From Pseudorasbora parva (taxonomy: Eukaryota; Chordata; Actinopteri; Cypriniformes; Gobionidae): a stretch of 64,000 nucleotides of DNA. The stretch spans positions 255,501 to 319,500 of the forward strand of contig NW_027125105.1 of assembly GCF_024679245.1 (NCBI RefSeq). The letters are read 5' to 3'. The notes beneath the pieces are model-generated. The model was not told the DNA's origin and made no database searches. It was given only the letters and a program-made list of their open reading frames with translations. The first letter of the stretch is position 1. Each line of letters begins with the position of its first letter. A program made the translations under genes and the position numbers. Shown piece by piece: positions 26,189 through 39,563 of the stretch.

Positions 26189-26547
26189 CCACTCCATAGC
26201 AACCACCCAGAATACCCTAGCAACCACATAGCAACGTCATAGCAACCACCCAGAACACCATAGCAACTGCCTAGCAACCACCCAGAACACCCTAGCAACC
26301 GCCTACCAACACCCTAGCAACGCCCTAGCAACCATCCAGAATACCCTAGCAACCGCCTAGCAACGCCCTAGCAACCACCCAGAACACCATAGCAACCGCC
26401 TAGCAACCACCTAGCAACGCCCTAGCAACCTCCCAGAACACCCTAGCAACCGCCTAGCAACACCCTAGCAACCACCCAGAACACCCTAGCAACCGCCTAG
26501 CAACGCCCTAGCAACCATCCAGAACACCATAGCAACCGCCTAGCAAC
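26189..26547 (+). repeat. CCTAGCAACC minisatellite
   Basis: Copy of the unit 13 array at an offset of 8123 bp. Confidence 0.9.
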
Positions 26548-27082
26548 ATGCTAATCATGCTAGCAACATGCTAATCATGTTAGCATCGTGCTAGCATAAT
26601 GCTAATCATGTTAGCATTATGCTAGCAACATGCTAATCATGTTGCTAGCATGATGCTAATCATGTTAGCATCATGCTAGCAACATGCTAATCATGTTAGC
26701 ATCATGCTAACATCATGCTAACATCATGCTAATCATGTTAGCATCATGCTAACAACTTGCTAATCATGTTAGCATTATGCTAGCAACATGCTAATCATGT
26801 TAGCATCATGCTAGCAACATGCTAATCATGTTGCTAGCTCTATGCTAATCATGTTAGCATCATGCTAGCAACATGCTAATCATGTTAGCATCATGCTAGC
26901 AACATGCTAATCATGTTAGCATCATGCTAGCATCATGCTAATCATGTTAGCATCATGCTAGCAACATGCTAATCATGTTAGCATCGTGCTAACCACATGC
27001 TAATCATGTTAGCATTATGCTAATATTTTGCTTATTCTATGCTAACAACATGCTATTCATGTTAGCATCATGCTAACATCAT
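26548..27082 (+). repeat. ATGCTAATCATGTTAGC minisatellite
   Basis: Copy of the unit 13 array, with the same ATCGTGCTAGC and TAATATTTTGC variants. Confidence 0.9.
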
Positions 27083-27177
27083 GTTGCTTGGCTTTTTTGC
27101 ATCACAAATGCCACAGGGCCCCGAGTTTTGCCACGGCAAGCACCACTCACAATTTCTTCAGGAATTGTACTTTCTAG

Positions 27178-29485
27178 TTAGTGGTGCTTGCTTTAGCAAG
27201 GCATCACTATTGTTCTCCACCATACTTATTATTATTCTTATTCTTCTGGTCACGTATTTCGGCGCGCTTCTCCTCACACAAATTTTGTCAAACCCCAACC
27301 ACTAAATAGCCAAAGTCGGCGACCTATACGGGAATGGTGTGCTATATCTCTGCTAAGGGATCGGGGGTACGGGGTCCGCCCCAGGGGTGCAAACGTACCC
27401 CAAAACTGTCATTGACAATTGATGGGGCGAAACTTTGACCCCTCGTAGCTCCGAGCGAGGATCTCAAACACACACATATATTACACGAAATTTGAAGGGG
27501 CTGATAGGATCTCTCAGCACACACATCTCAAAGGGGTGTAAGTTGTACCCCTGGGGTGCTAGAGCTCCCCAAAAATCGAAAAATTGCCCCATAGACTTAA
27601 CATGGGGAGGGTTGCCCCGTGAAACGCATGCAACGCATGCGTTTCTCCTACTATGGTAAATCCCATAGGGATTTTGTATTGAGCATAGCTCTGCTTCACA
27701 GACTCACAGAGACAAGGGGGTGGGCCCAATCTACTCAGACAACCAATCACTATCTCAGGATCATGATGATGTTATTAAGCCACGCCCTAGCAACCGTTTA
27801 CAGCTCCCTAACAACCGATCCCATTGACTTCCATTGAAAAAGATCAAAGTTATATCTCTGGATAGGAGTGTCATAGAAACATGGGGGTGGGTTTGATTGA
27901 CTCAAGGCATCAACGGCCAATCACAAATCACCTTCAACACCTCCTAGCCACTCCCTAGCAACCATTATCAAGCACCCTAACAACCCAAATCCACAGTGTA
28001 TATCTTCACATCTGAACATCATAGAGACACGGGAGTTGGTTTATATCATTCATACTGGCAAGGGGATTTTGGGGAATCATTATGGGATGGTGCCAGGCCA
28101 CTCCATAGCAACCAAACAGAGTACCCTAGCAACTGTTTAGCAAGACCTATATCTCTGCATTAGTACATCGTAGAGACACGGGGGTTGGTATATATCATTC
28201 ATACTGGCAAGGGGATTTTGGGGAATCATTATGGGATGGTGCCAAGCCACTCCATAGCAACCAAACAGAGTACCCTAGTTATTATTCTTCTTCTGGACAC
28301 GTATTTCGGCGCGCTTCTCCTCACACAAATTTTGTCAAACCCCAACCACTAAATAGCCAAAGTCGGCGGCCTATACGGGAATGGTGTGCTATATCTCTGC
28401 TAAGGGATCGGGGGTACGGTGTGCGCCCCAGGGGTGCAAACGTACCCCGAAAGTGCCATAGACGATTGATGGGGCGAAACTTTGACCCCTCGTAGCTCCG
28501 AGCGAGGATCTCAAACACACACATATATTACACGAAATTTGAAGGGGCTGATACGATCTCTCAGCACACACATCTCAAAGGGGTGTAAGTTGTACCCCAG
28601 GGGTGCTAGAGCTCCCCAAAAATCGCAAAAAAGGCCCATTGACTTAACATGGGGAGGGTCGTCCCATGAAACGCATGCAACGCATGCGTTTCTCATTCAA
28701 TGGTAAATCCCATAGGGATTTTGTATTGAGCATAGCTCTGCTTCACAGACTCACAGAGACAAGGGGGTGGGCCCAATCTACTCAGACATCCAATCACTAT
28801 CTCAGGATCATGATGATGTTATTAAGCCACGCCCTAGCAACCGTTTAGAGCTCCCTAGCAACTGATCCCATAGACTTCCATTGAAATAGATCAAAGGAAT
28901 ATCTCTGGATAGGAGTGTCATAGAAACATGGGGGTGGGTTTGATTGACTCAGGGCATCAACGGCCAATCACAAATCACCTTCAACACCTCCTAGCCACTC
29001 CCTAGCAACCATTATCAAGCACCCTAACAACCCAAATCCACAGTCTATATCTTCACATCTGAACATCATAGAGACACGGGGGTTGGTTTATATCATTCAT
29101 ACTGGCAAGGGGATTTTGGGGAATCATTATGGGATGGTGCCAGGCCACTCCATAGCAACCAAACAGAGTACCCTAGCAACTGTTTAGCAAGACCTATATC
29201 TCTGCATTACTACATCATAGAGACACGGGGTTGGTATATATCATTCATACTGGCAAGGGGACTTTGGGGAATCATTATGGGATGGTGCCAAGCCACTCCA
29301 TAGCAACCAAACAGAGTACCCTAGCAACTGTTCAGATCTCTGCATCAGAAAATCATAGAGACACGGGGGTTGATTTATATCATTCATACTGGCAAGGTGA
29401 TTTTGCAGTCTCTTGCAATAACCGGGCCCCGAGTTTTGCCACGGCAAGCACCACTCACAATTTCTTCAGGAATTGTACTTTCTAG
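27178..29485 (+). repeat. Unit 19, two class A bodies fused without a 3' end, 2308 bp
   Basis: The first body ends inside a ~139-bp subrepeat at ACCCTAG (CTAG at 28275-28278). A second class A body starts directly with TTATTATTC at 28279. The 62-bp 3' end and leader are absent at this junction. The whole unit is duplicated as unit 22. Confidence 0.9.
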
Positions 29486-30139
29486 TATTGTAAATACTAT
29501 TCACTTTTTCAAAACTTTGGCACGCTACTCCTCCGGCACCGTTTGTCACAGACCCACGGGTGAGGTGTCAAATCGACCGACTTATTGAGGAGAGGTGTGC
29601 TATGTCTTTTCTAAGGGATCGGATGAACGATCTCCGTTTTGGCGGGAAAAAAATCGTCCCGGAAAAGTCCCATAGACTTAACATTGGCAGTACTGTGTGA
29701 GATCATATATTCGGATCAGAAGGTCGTAGAGACTCGAGGGTGGGCTCTTTTGACTCGTCCTATCAAGCAGACAATCAGTAGTGACATCACAACTTCATAG
29801 CCACTCCCTAGCAACCATTTAAACAACCCTAGCAACCGTATTTCAACATTAATAAGCCATATCTCAGTACCAGACCATTGTACACATACAGAGTTGGGCT
29901 CTTTTGACTCAGACTGACAACTACTCTATAAATATCACCTCTTAAACTGTATGGCCACACCATAGCAACCAATTAGACCACCCTAGCAACCATACAGACA
30001 CATTAATAAGCCATATCTCAACTCCACAACATCTTACAGACATGGGGCTGACTTATTTTGCAGTCTCTTGCATAACAGGGCCCCGAGTTTTGCCACGGCA
30101 AGCACCACTCACAATTTCTTCAGGAATTGTACTTTCTAG
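29486..30139 (+). repeat. Unit 20, class C, 654 bp
   Basis: Near copy of unit 4; opening hairpin AGTATT-gta-AATACT. Confidence 0.85.
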
Positions 30140-31329
30140 TTAGTGGTGCTTGCTTTAGCAAGGCATCACTATTGTTCTCCACCATACTTATTATTATTAT
30201 TCTTCCGACCACGTATTTCGGCGCGCTTCTCCTCCCACAAATTTTGTCAAACCCCAACCACTAAATAGCCAAAGTCGGCGACCTATACGGGAATGGTGTG
30301 CTATGACTTTTATAAGGGATCGGGGGTACGGTGTGCGCCCCAGGGGTGCAAACGTAGCCCAAAAGTGTCATTGACAATTGATGGGGCGAAACTTTGACCC
30401 CTCGTAGCTCCGAGCGAGGATCTCAAACACACACATATATTACACGAAATTTGAAGGGGCTGATAGGATCTCTCAGCACACACATCTCAAAGGGGTGTAA
30501 ATTGTACCCCTGGGGTGCTAGAGCTCCCCAAAAACCGAAAAATTGCCCCATAGACTTATAATGGGGAGGGTTGCCCCATGAAACGCATGCAACGCATGCG
30601 TTTCTCCTACTATGGTAAATCCCATAGGGATTTTGTATTGAGCATAGCTCTGTTTCACAGACTCACAGAGACAAGGGGGTGGGCCCAATCTACTCAGACA
30701 ACCAATCACTATCTCAGGATCATTGTGACACTATTAAGCCACGCCCTAGCAACCGTTTAGAGCTCCCTAGCAACAGATCCCATACACTTCCATTGAAATA
30801 GATCAAAGGGATATCTCTGGATAGGAGTGTCATAGAAACATGGGGGTGGGTTTGATTGACTCAGGGCATCAACGGCCAATCACAAATCACCTTCAACACT
30901 TCCTAGCCACGCCCTAGCAACCATTATCGAGCACCCTAACAACCCAAATCCACAGTGTATATCTTCACATCTGAACATCATAGAGACACGGGAGTTGGTT
31001 TATATCATTCATACTGGCAAGGGGATTTTGGGGAATCATTATGGGATGGTGCCAGGCCACTCCATAGCAACCAAACAGAGTACCCTAGCAACTGTTCAGA
31101 TCTCTGCATCTGAAAATCGTACAGACACGGGGGTTGGTTTATATCATTCATACTGGCAAGGGGATTTTGGGGTAGCATTATGGGATACTGCCAAGCCACT
31201 CCATAGCAACCAAACAGAGTACCCTAGCAACTGTTCAGATCTCTGCATTAGAAAATCATACAGACATGGGGGTTGGTTTATATAATTAGTACTGGCAAGG
31301 TCATTTTGGGGTATCATTATGGGATGTTG

Positions 31330-31677
31330 CCACTCCATAGCAACCACCCAGAATACCCTAGCAACCACATAGCAACGTCATAGCAACCACCCAGAACACC
31401 ATAGCAACTGCCTAGCAACCACCCAGAACACCGTAGCAACCGCCTAGCAACACCCTAGCAACGCCCTAGCAACCACCCAGAACATCCTAGCAACCGCCTA
31501 GCAACACCCTAGCAACCACCCAGAACACCCTAGCAACCGCCTAGCAACCACCTAGCAACGCCCTAGCAACCTCCCAGAACACCCTAGCAACCGCCTAGCA
31601 ACGCCCTAGCAACCACCCAGAACACCCTAGCAACCGCCTAGCAACCACCAAAAACACCCTAACAACCACCTAGCAAC
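31330..31677 (+). repeat. CCTAGCAACC minisatellite
   Basis: Copy of the unit 14 array. Confidence 0.9.
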
Positions 31678-32140
31678 ATGCTAATCATGCTAGCAACATG
31701 CTAATCATGTTAGCATCATGCTAGCATAATGCTAATCATGTTAGCATTATGCTAGCAACATGCTAATCATGTTGCTAGCATGATGCTAATCATGTTAGCA
31801 TCATGCTAACATGATGCTAATCATGTTAGCATCATGCTAGCAACATGCTAATCATGTTAGCATCATGCTAGCAACATGCTAATCATGTTAGCATCATGCT
31901 AGCAACATGCTAATCATGTTGCTAGCATCATGCTAATCATGTTAGCATCATGCTAACATCATGCTAATCATGTTAGCATTATGCTAGCAACATGCTAATC
32001 ATGTTAGCATCATGCTAGCAACATGCTAATCATGTTAGCATCATGCTAATAACTTGCTAATCATGCTGCTAACAACATGCTAATCATGTTAGAATCATGC
32101 TAACAACTTGCTAATCATGTTAGCATCATGCTAACATCAT
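31678..32140 (+). repeat. ATGCTAATCATGTTAGC minisatellite
   Basis: Copy of the unit 14 array with the private change GTTAGAATC near 32090. Confidence 0.9.
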
Positions 32141-32235
32141 GTTGCTTGGCTTTTTTCCATCACAAATGCCACAGGGCCCCGAGTTTTGCCACGGCAAGCA
32201 CCACTCACAATTTCTTCAGGAATTGTACTTTCTAG

Positions 32236-34543
32236 TTAGTGGTGCTTGCTTTAGCAAGGCATCACTATTGTTCTCCACCATACTTATTATTATTCTTATT
32301 CTTCTGGTCACGTATTTCGGCGCGCTTCTCCTCACACAAATTTTGTCAAACCCCAACCACTAAATAGCCAAAGTCGGCGACCTATACGGGAATGGTGTGC
32401 TATATCTCTGCTAAGGGATCGGGGGTACGGGGTCCGCCCCAGGGGTGCAAACGTACCCCAAAACTGTCATTGACAATTGATGGGGCGAAACTTTGACCCC
32501 TCGTAGCTCCGAGCGAGGATCTCAAACACACACATATATTACACGAAATTTGAAGGGGCTGATAGGATCTCTCAGCACACACATCTCAAAGGGGTGTAAG
32601 TTGTACCCCTGGGGTGCTAGAGCTCCCCAAAAATCGAAAAATTGCCCCATAGACTTAACATGGGGAGGGTTGCCCCGTGAAACGCATGCAACGCATGCGT
32701 TTCTCCTACTATGGTAAATCCCATAGGGATTTTGTATTGAGCATAGCTCTGCTTCACAGACTCACAGAGACAAGGGGGTGGGCCCAATCTACTCAGACAA
32801 CCAATCACTATCTCAGGATCATGATGATGTTATTAAGCCACGCCCTAGCAACCGTTTACAGCTCCCTAACAACCGATCCCATTGACTTCCATTGAAAAAG
32901 ATCAAAGTTATATCTCTGGATAGGAGTGTCATAGAAACATGGGGGTGGGTTTGATTGACTCAAGGCATCAACGGCCAATCACAAATCACCTTCAACACCT
33001 CCTAGCCACTCCCTAGCAACCATTATCAAGCACCCTAACAACCCAAATCCACAGTGTATATCTTCACATCTGAACATCATAGAGACACGGGAGTTGGTTT
33101 ATATCATTCATACTGGCAAGGGGATTTTGGGGAATCATTATGGGATGGTGCCAGGCCACTCCATAGCAACCAAACAGAGTACCCTAGCAACTGTTTAGCA
33201 AGACCTATATCTCTGCATTAGTACATCGTAGAGACACGGGGGTTGGTATATATCATTCATACTGGCAAGGGGATTTTGGGGAATCATTATGGGATGGTGC
33301 CAAGCCACTCCATAGCAACCAAACAGAGTACCCTAGTTATTATTCTTCTTCTGGACACGTATTTCGGCGCGCTTCTCCTCACACAAATTTTGTCAAACCC
33401 CAACCACTAAATAGCCAAAGTCGGCGGCCTATACGGGAATGGTGTGCTATATCTCTGCTAAGGGATCGGGGGTACGGTGTGCGCCCCAGGGGTGCAAACG
33501 TACCCCGAAAGTGCCATAGACGATTGATGGGGCGAAACTTTGACCCCTCGTAGCTCCGAGCGAGGATCTCAAACACACACATATATTACACGAAATTTGA
33601 AGGGGCTGATACGATCTCTCAGCACACACATCTCAAAGGGGTGTAAGTTGTACCCCAGGGGTGCTAGAGCTCCCCAAAAATCGCAAAAAAGGCCCATTGA
33701 CTTAACATGGGGAGGGTCGTCCCATGAAACGCATGCAACGCATGCGTTTCTCATTCAATGGTAAATCCCATAGGGATTTTGTATTGAGCATAGCTCTGCT
33801 TCACAGACTCACAGAGACAAGGGGGTGGGCCCAATCTACTCAGACATCCAATCACTATCTCAGGATCATGATGATGTTATTAAGCCACGCCCTAGCAACC
33901 GTTTAGAGCTCCCTAGCAACTGATCCCATAGACTTCCATTGAAATAGATCAAAGGAATATCTCTGGATAGGAGTGTCATAGAAACATGGGGGTGGGTTTG
34001 ATTGACTCAGGGCATCAACGGCCAATCACAAATCACCTTCAACACCTCCTAGCCACTCCCTAGCAACCATTATCAAGCACCCTAACAACCCAAATCCACA
34101 GTCTATATCTTCACATCTGAACATCATAGAGACACGGGGGTTGGTTTATATCATTCATACTGGCAAGGGGATTTTGGGGAATCATTATGGGATGGTGCCA
34201 GGCCACTCCATAGCAACCAAACAGAGTACCCTAGCAACTGTTTAGCAAGACCTATATCTCTGCATTACTACATCATAGAGACACGGGGTTGGTATATATC
34301 ATTCATACTGGCAAGGGGACTTTGGGGAATCATTATGGGATGGTGCCAAGCCACTCCATAGCAACCAAACAGAGTACCCTAGCAACTGTTCAGATCTCTG
34401 CATCAGAAAATCATAGAGACACGGGGGTTGATTTATATCATTCATACTGGCAAGGTGATTTTGCAGTCTCTTGCAATAACCGGGCCCCGAGTTTTGCCAC
34501 GGCAAGCACCACTCACAATTTCTTCAGGAATTGTACTTTCTAG
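32236..34543 (+). repeat. Unit 22, copy of the fused unit 19, 2308 bp
   Basis: Offset 5058 bp from unit 19, with the identical fusion junction (CTAG at 33333-33336). The fusion therefore predates the duplication. Confidence 0.9.
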
Positions 34544-35878
34544 TTAGTGGTGCTTGCTTTAGCAAGGCATCACTATTGTTCTCCACCATACTTATTATTC
34601 TTATTCTTATTCTTCCACACACGTATTTTGACGCGCTTCTCCTCCCACAAATTTTGTCAAACCCCAACCACTAAATAGCCAAAGTCGGCGGCCTATACGG
34701 GAATCGTGTGCTATATCTCTGCTAAGGGATCGGGGGTACGGTGTGCGCCCCAGGGGTGCAAACGTAGCCCGAAAGTGCCATAGACGATTGATGGGGCGAA
34801 ACTTTGACCCCTCGTAGCTCTGAGCGAGGATCTCAAACACACACATATATTACACGAAAATTGAAGGGGCTGATAGGATCTCTCAGCACACACATCTCAA
34901 AGGGGTGTAAGTTGTACCCCTGGGGTGCTACAGCTCCCCAAAAATCGCAAAAAAGGCCCATTGACTTAACATGGGGAGGGTCGTCCCATGAAACGCATGC
35001 AACGCATGCGTTTCTCATTCAATGGTAAATCCCATAGGGATTTTGTATTGAGTATAGCTCTACTTCACAGACTCACAGAGACAAGGGGGTGGGCCCAATC
35101 TACTCAGACAACCAATCACTATCTCAGGATCATTGTGACACTATTAAGCCACGCCCTAGCAACCGTTCAGAGCTCCCTAGCAACAGATCCCATACACTTC
35201 CATTGAAATAGATCAAAGGGATATCTCTGGATAGGAGTGTCATACAAACATGAGGGTGGGTTTGATTGACTCAGGGCATCAACAGCCAATCACAAATCAC
35301 CTTCAACACCTCCTAGCCACGCCCTAGCAACCACTATCAAGCACCTTAGCAACCCAAATCCACAGTGTGTATCTTCATATCTGAACATCATAGAGACACG
35401 GGAGTTGGTTTATATCATTCATACTGGCAAGGGGATTTTGGGGAATCATTATGGGATGGTGCCAAGCCACTCCATAGCAACCAAACAGAGTACCTTAGCA
35501 ACCGTTCAGATCTCTGCATCAGAAAATCATAGAGACACGGGGGTTGGTTTATATCATTCATACTGGCAAGGGGATTTTGGGGAATCATTATGGGATGGTG
35601 CCAAGCCACTCCATAGCAACCAAACACAGTACCCTAGCAACTGTTCAGATCTCTGCATCTGAAAATCGTACAGACATGGGGGTTGGTTTATATCATTCAT
35701 ACTGGCAAGGGGATTTTGGGGAATCATTATGGGATGCTGCCAAGCCACTCCATAGCAACCAAACAGAGTACCCTAGCAACTGTTCAGATCTCTGCATTAG
35801 AAAATCATACAGACATGGGGGTTGGTTTATATAATTAGTACTGGCAAGGTCATTTTGGGGTATCATTATGGGATGTTG

Positions 35879-36215
35879 CCACTCCATAGCAACCACCCAG
35901 AATACCCTAGCAACCACATAGCAACCGCCTAGCAACCACCCAGAACACCATAGCAACTGCCTAGCAACCACCCAGAACACCCTAGCAACCGCCTAGCAAC
36001 ACCCTAGCAACGCCCTAGCAACCACCCAGAACACCCTAGCAACGCCCTAGCAACCACCCAGAACACCATAGCAACCGCCTAGCAACCACCTAGCAACGCC
36101 CTAGCAACCTCCCAGAACACCCTAGCAACCACCTAGCAACGCCCTAGCAACCACCCAGAACACCCTAGCAACCGCCTAGCAACCACCAAAAACACCCTAG
36201 CAACCACCTAGCAAC
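35879..36215 (+). repeat. CCTAGCAACC minisatellite
   Basis: About 340 bp, CACCAAAAACACC subtype. Confidence 0.9.
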
Positions 36216-36624
36216 ATGCTAATTGTGTTAGCATCATGCTAATCATGTTAGCATCATGCTAGCAACATGCTAATCATGTTAGCATCATGCTAGCAACATG
36301 CTAATCATGTTGCTAGCATCATGCTAATCATGTTAGCATAATGCTAACAACATGCTAATCATGTTAGCATCATGCTAGTAACATGCTAATCATGTTAGCA
36401 TCATGCTAGCAACATGCTAATCATGTTAGCATCATGCTAACATCATGCTAATCATGTTAGCATTATGCTAGCAACATGCTAATCATGTTAGCATCATGCT
36501 AACATCATGCTAATCATGTTAGCATCATGCTAATAACTTGCTAATCATGCTGCTAACAACATGCTAATCATGTTAGCATCATGCTAGCAACTTGCTAATC
36601 ATGTTAACATCGTGCTAACATCAT
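36216..36624 (+). repeat. ATGCTAATCATGTTAGC minisatellite
   Basis: About 410 bp; the first step is the divergent ATGCTAATTGTGTTAGC. Confidence 0.9.
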
Positions 36625-37921
36625 GTTGCTTGGCTTTTTTGCATCACAAATGCCACAGGGCCCCGAGTTTTGCCACGGCAAGCACCACTCACAATTTCTT
36701 CAGGAATTGTACTTTCTAGTTAGTGGTGCTTGCGTAGCAAGGCATCACTATTGTTCTCCACCATACTTATTATTATTCTTATTCTTCTGGTTACGTATTT
36801 CGGCGCGCTTCTCCTCCCACAAATTTTGTCAAACCCCAACCACTAAATAGCCAAAGTCGGCGACCTATACGGGAATGGTGTGCTATGACTTTTATAAGGG
36901 ATCGGGGGTACGGTGTGTGCCCCAGGGGTGCAAACGTACCCCAAAAGTGCCATTGACGATTGATGGGGCGAAACTTTGACCCCTCGTGGCTCCGAGCGAG
37001 GATCTCAAACACACACATATATTACACGAAAATTGAAGGGGCTGATAGGATCTCTCAGCACACACATCTCAAAGGGGTGTAAGTTGTACCCCTGGGGTGC
37101 TAGAGCTCCCCAAAAATCGAAAAATTGCCCCATAGACTTAACATGGGGAGGGTTGCCCCATGAAACGCATGCAACGCATGCGTTTCTCCTACTATGGTAA
37201 ATCCCATAGGGATTTTGTATTGAGCATAGCTCTGTTTCACAGACTCACAGAGACAAGGGGGTGGGCCCAATCTACTCAGACAACCAATCACTATCTCAGG
37301 ATCATGATGATGTTATTAAGCCACGCCCTAGCAACCGTTTAGAGCTCCCTAACAACCGATCCCATAGACTTCCATTGAAAAAGATCAAAGTTATATCTCT
37401 AGATAGGAGTGTCATAGAAACATGAGGGTGGGTTTGATTGACTCAGGGCATCAACGGCCAATCACAAATCACCTTCAACACTTCCTAGCCACTCCCTAGC
37501 AACCATTATCAAGCACCCTAACAACCCAAATCCACAGTGTATATCTCCACATCTGAACATCATAGAGACACGGGGGTTGGTATATATCATTCATACTGGC
37601 AAGGGGATTTTGGGGAATCATTATGGGATGGTGCCAAGCCACTCCATAGCAACCAAACAGAGTACCCTAGCAACTGTTTAGCAAGACCTATATCTCTGCA
37701 TTAGTACATCATAGAGACACGGGGGTTGGTATATATCATTCATACTGGCAAGGGGATTTTGGGGAATCATTATGGGATGCTACCAAGCCACTCCATAGCA
37801 ACCAAACAGAGTACCCTAGCAACTGTTTAGATCTCTGCATCAGAAAATCATAGAGACATGGGGGTTGGTATATATCATCCATACTGGCAAGGTGATTTTG
37901 GGGTATCATTATGGGATGCTG

Positions 37922-38280
37922 CCACTCCATAGCAACCACCCAGAATACCCTAGCAACCACATAGCAACGTCATAGCAACCACCCAGAACACCATAGCAAC
38001 TGCCTAGCAACCACCCAGAACACCCTAGCAACCGCCTACCAACACCCTAGCAACGCCCTAGCAACCATCCAGAATACCCTAGCAACCGCCTAGCAACGCC
38101 CTAGCAACCACCCAGAACACCATAGCAACCGCCTAGCAACCACCTAGCAACGCCCTAGCAACCTCCCAGAACACCCTAGCAACCGCCTAGCAACACCCTA
38201 GCAACCACCCAGAACACCCTAGCAACCGCCTAGCAACGCCCTAGCAACCATCCAGAACACCATAGCAACCGCCTAGCAAC
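37922..38280 (+). repeat. CCTAGCAACC minisatellite
   Basis: Copy of the unit 13 array. Confidence 0.9.
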
Positions 38281-38815
38281 ATGCTAATCATGCTAGCAAC
38301 ATGCTAATCATGTTAGCATCGTGCTAGCATAATGCTAATCATGTTAGCATTATGCTAGCAACATGCTAATCATGTTGCTAGCATGATGCTAATCATGTTA
38401 GCATCATGCTAGCAACATGCTAATCATGTTAGCATCATGCTAACATCATGCTAACATCATGCTAATCATGTTAGCATCATGCTAACAACTTGCTAATCAT
38501 GTTAGCATTATGCTAGCAACATGCTAATCATGTTAGCATCATGCTAGCAACATGCTAATCATGTTGCTAGCTCTATGCTAATCATGTTAGCATCATGCTA
38601 GCAACATGCTAATCATGTTAGCATCATGCTAGCAACATGCTAATCATGTTAGCATCATGCTAGCATCATGCTAATCATGTTAGCATCATGCTAGCAACAT
38701 GCTAATCATGTTAGCATCGTGCTAACCACATGCTAATCATGTTAGCATTATGCTAATATTTTGCTTATTCTATGCTAACAACATGCTATTCATGTTAGCA
38801 TCATGCTAACATCAT
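38281..38815 (+). repeat. ATGCTAATCATGTTAGC minisatellite
   Basis: Copy of the unit 13 array. Confidence 0.9.
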
Positions 38816-38910
38816 GTTGCTTGGCTTTTTTGCATCACAAATGCCACAGGGCCCCGAGTTTTGCCACGGCAAGCACCACTCACAATTTCTTCAGGAATTG
38901 TACTTTCTAG

Positions 38911-39563
38911 TATTGTTAATACTATTCACTTTTTCAAAACTTTGGCACGCTACTCCTCCGGCACCGTTTGTCACAGACCCACGGGTGAGGTGTCAAATCG
39001 ACCGACTTATTGAGGAGAGGTGTGCTATGTCTTTTCTAAGCGATCGGATGAACGATCTCCGTTTTGGCGGGAAAAAAATTGTCCCGGAAAAGTCCCATAG
39101 ACTTAACATTGGCAGTACTGTGTGAGATCATATATTCGGATCAGAAGGTCGTAGAGACTTGAGGGTGGGCTCTTTTGACTCGGCCTATCAAGTAGACAAT
39201 CAGTAGTGACATCACAAATTCATAGACATGCCCTAGCAACCAGTTTCAGCACCCTAGCAACCGTATTTCAACATTAACAAGCCATATCTCAGCAACAGAC
39301 CATTGTACACATACAGAGTTGGGCTCTTTTGACTCAGACTGACAGTTAGTCTTTAGATATCACCCCTTAAACTATATAGCCACACCATAGCAACCATTTT
39401 GACAACCCTAGCAACCGTACAAACACATAAAGAAGCCATATCTCAGGCCCACAACATCGTACAGACATGTTGCTTGGCTTTTTTGCCTCTTGGTAGCCAC
39501 AGGGCCCCGAGTTTTGCCACGGCAAGCACCACTCACAATTTCTTCAGGAATTGTACTTTCTAG
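38911..39563 (+). repeat. Unit 25, class C, 653 bp
   Basis: Opening hairpin AGTATT-gtt-AATACT; repeated as unit 27 at an offset of 1914 bp, with shared variants (TAAGCGATCGG, AATTCATAGACATGCC). Confidence 0.85.

Larger units (their letters stand above)
24987..27177 (+). repeat. Unit 18, class A, 2191-bp block with a swapped 5' segment
   Basis: Matches unit 13 from about 25183 to the end. The first ~190 bp instead carry the TATTTTGACGCG, CGGCGGCC and GGGAATCG variants of units 5, 8, 26 and 33. The total length is unchanged, as expected of conversion rather than insertion. Confidence 0.9.
30140..32235 (+). repeat. Unit 21, class A, 2096 bp, copy of unit 14
   Basis: Same length and diagnostic variants as 19055-21150 (offset 11085), but with different neighbours, a type C unit upstream and unit 22 downstream. 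Confidence 0.9.
34544..36719 (+). repeat. Unit 23, class A, with minisatellites, 2176 bp
   Basis: One leader (TTTA) and a body of the TATTTTGACGCG subtype. It switches to the GATCATTGTGACACTATT subtype near 35130, then three full 139-bp subrepeats and both minisatellites follow. Confidence 0.85.
36720..38910 (+). repeat. Unit 24, class A, third copy of the 2191-bp block
   Basis: Offset 19856 bp from unit 13, including the TGGTTACG 5' segment that unit 18 lacks. Confidence 0.9.
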
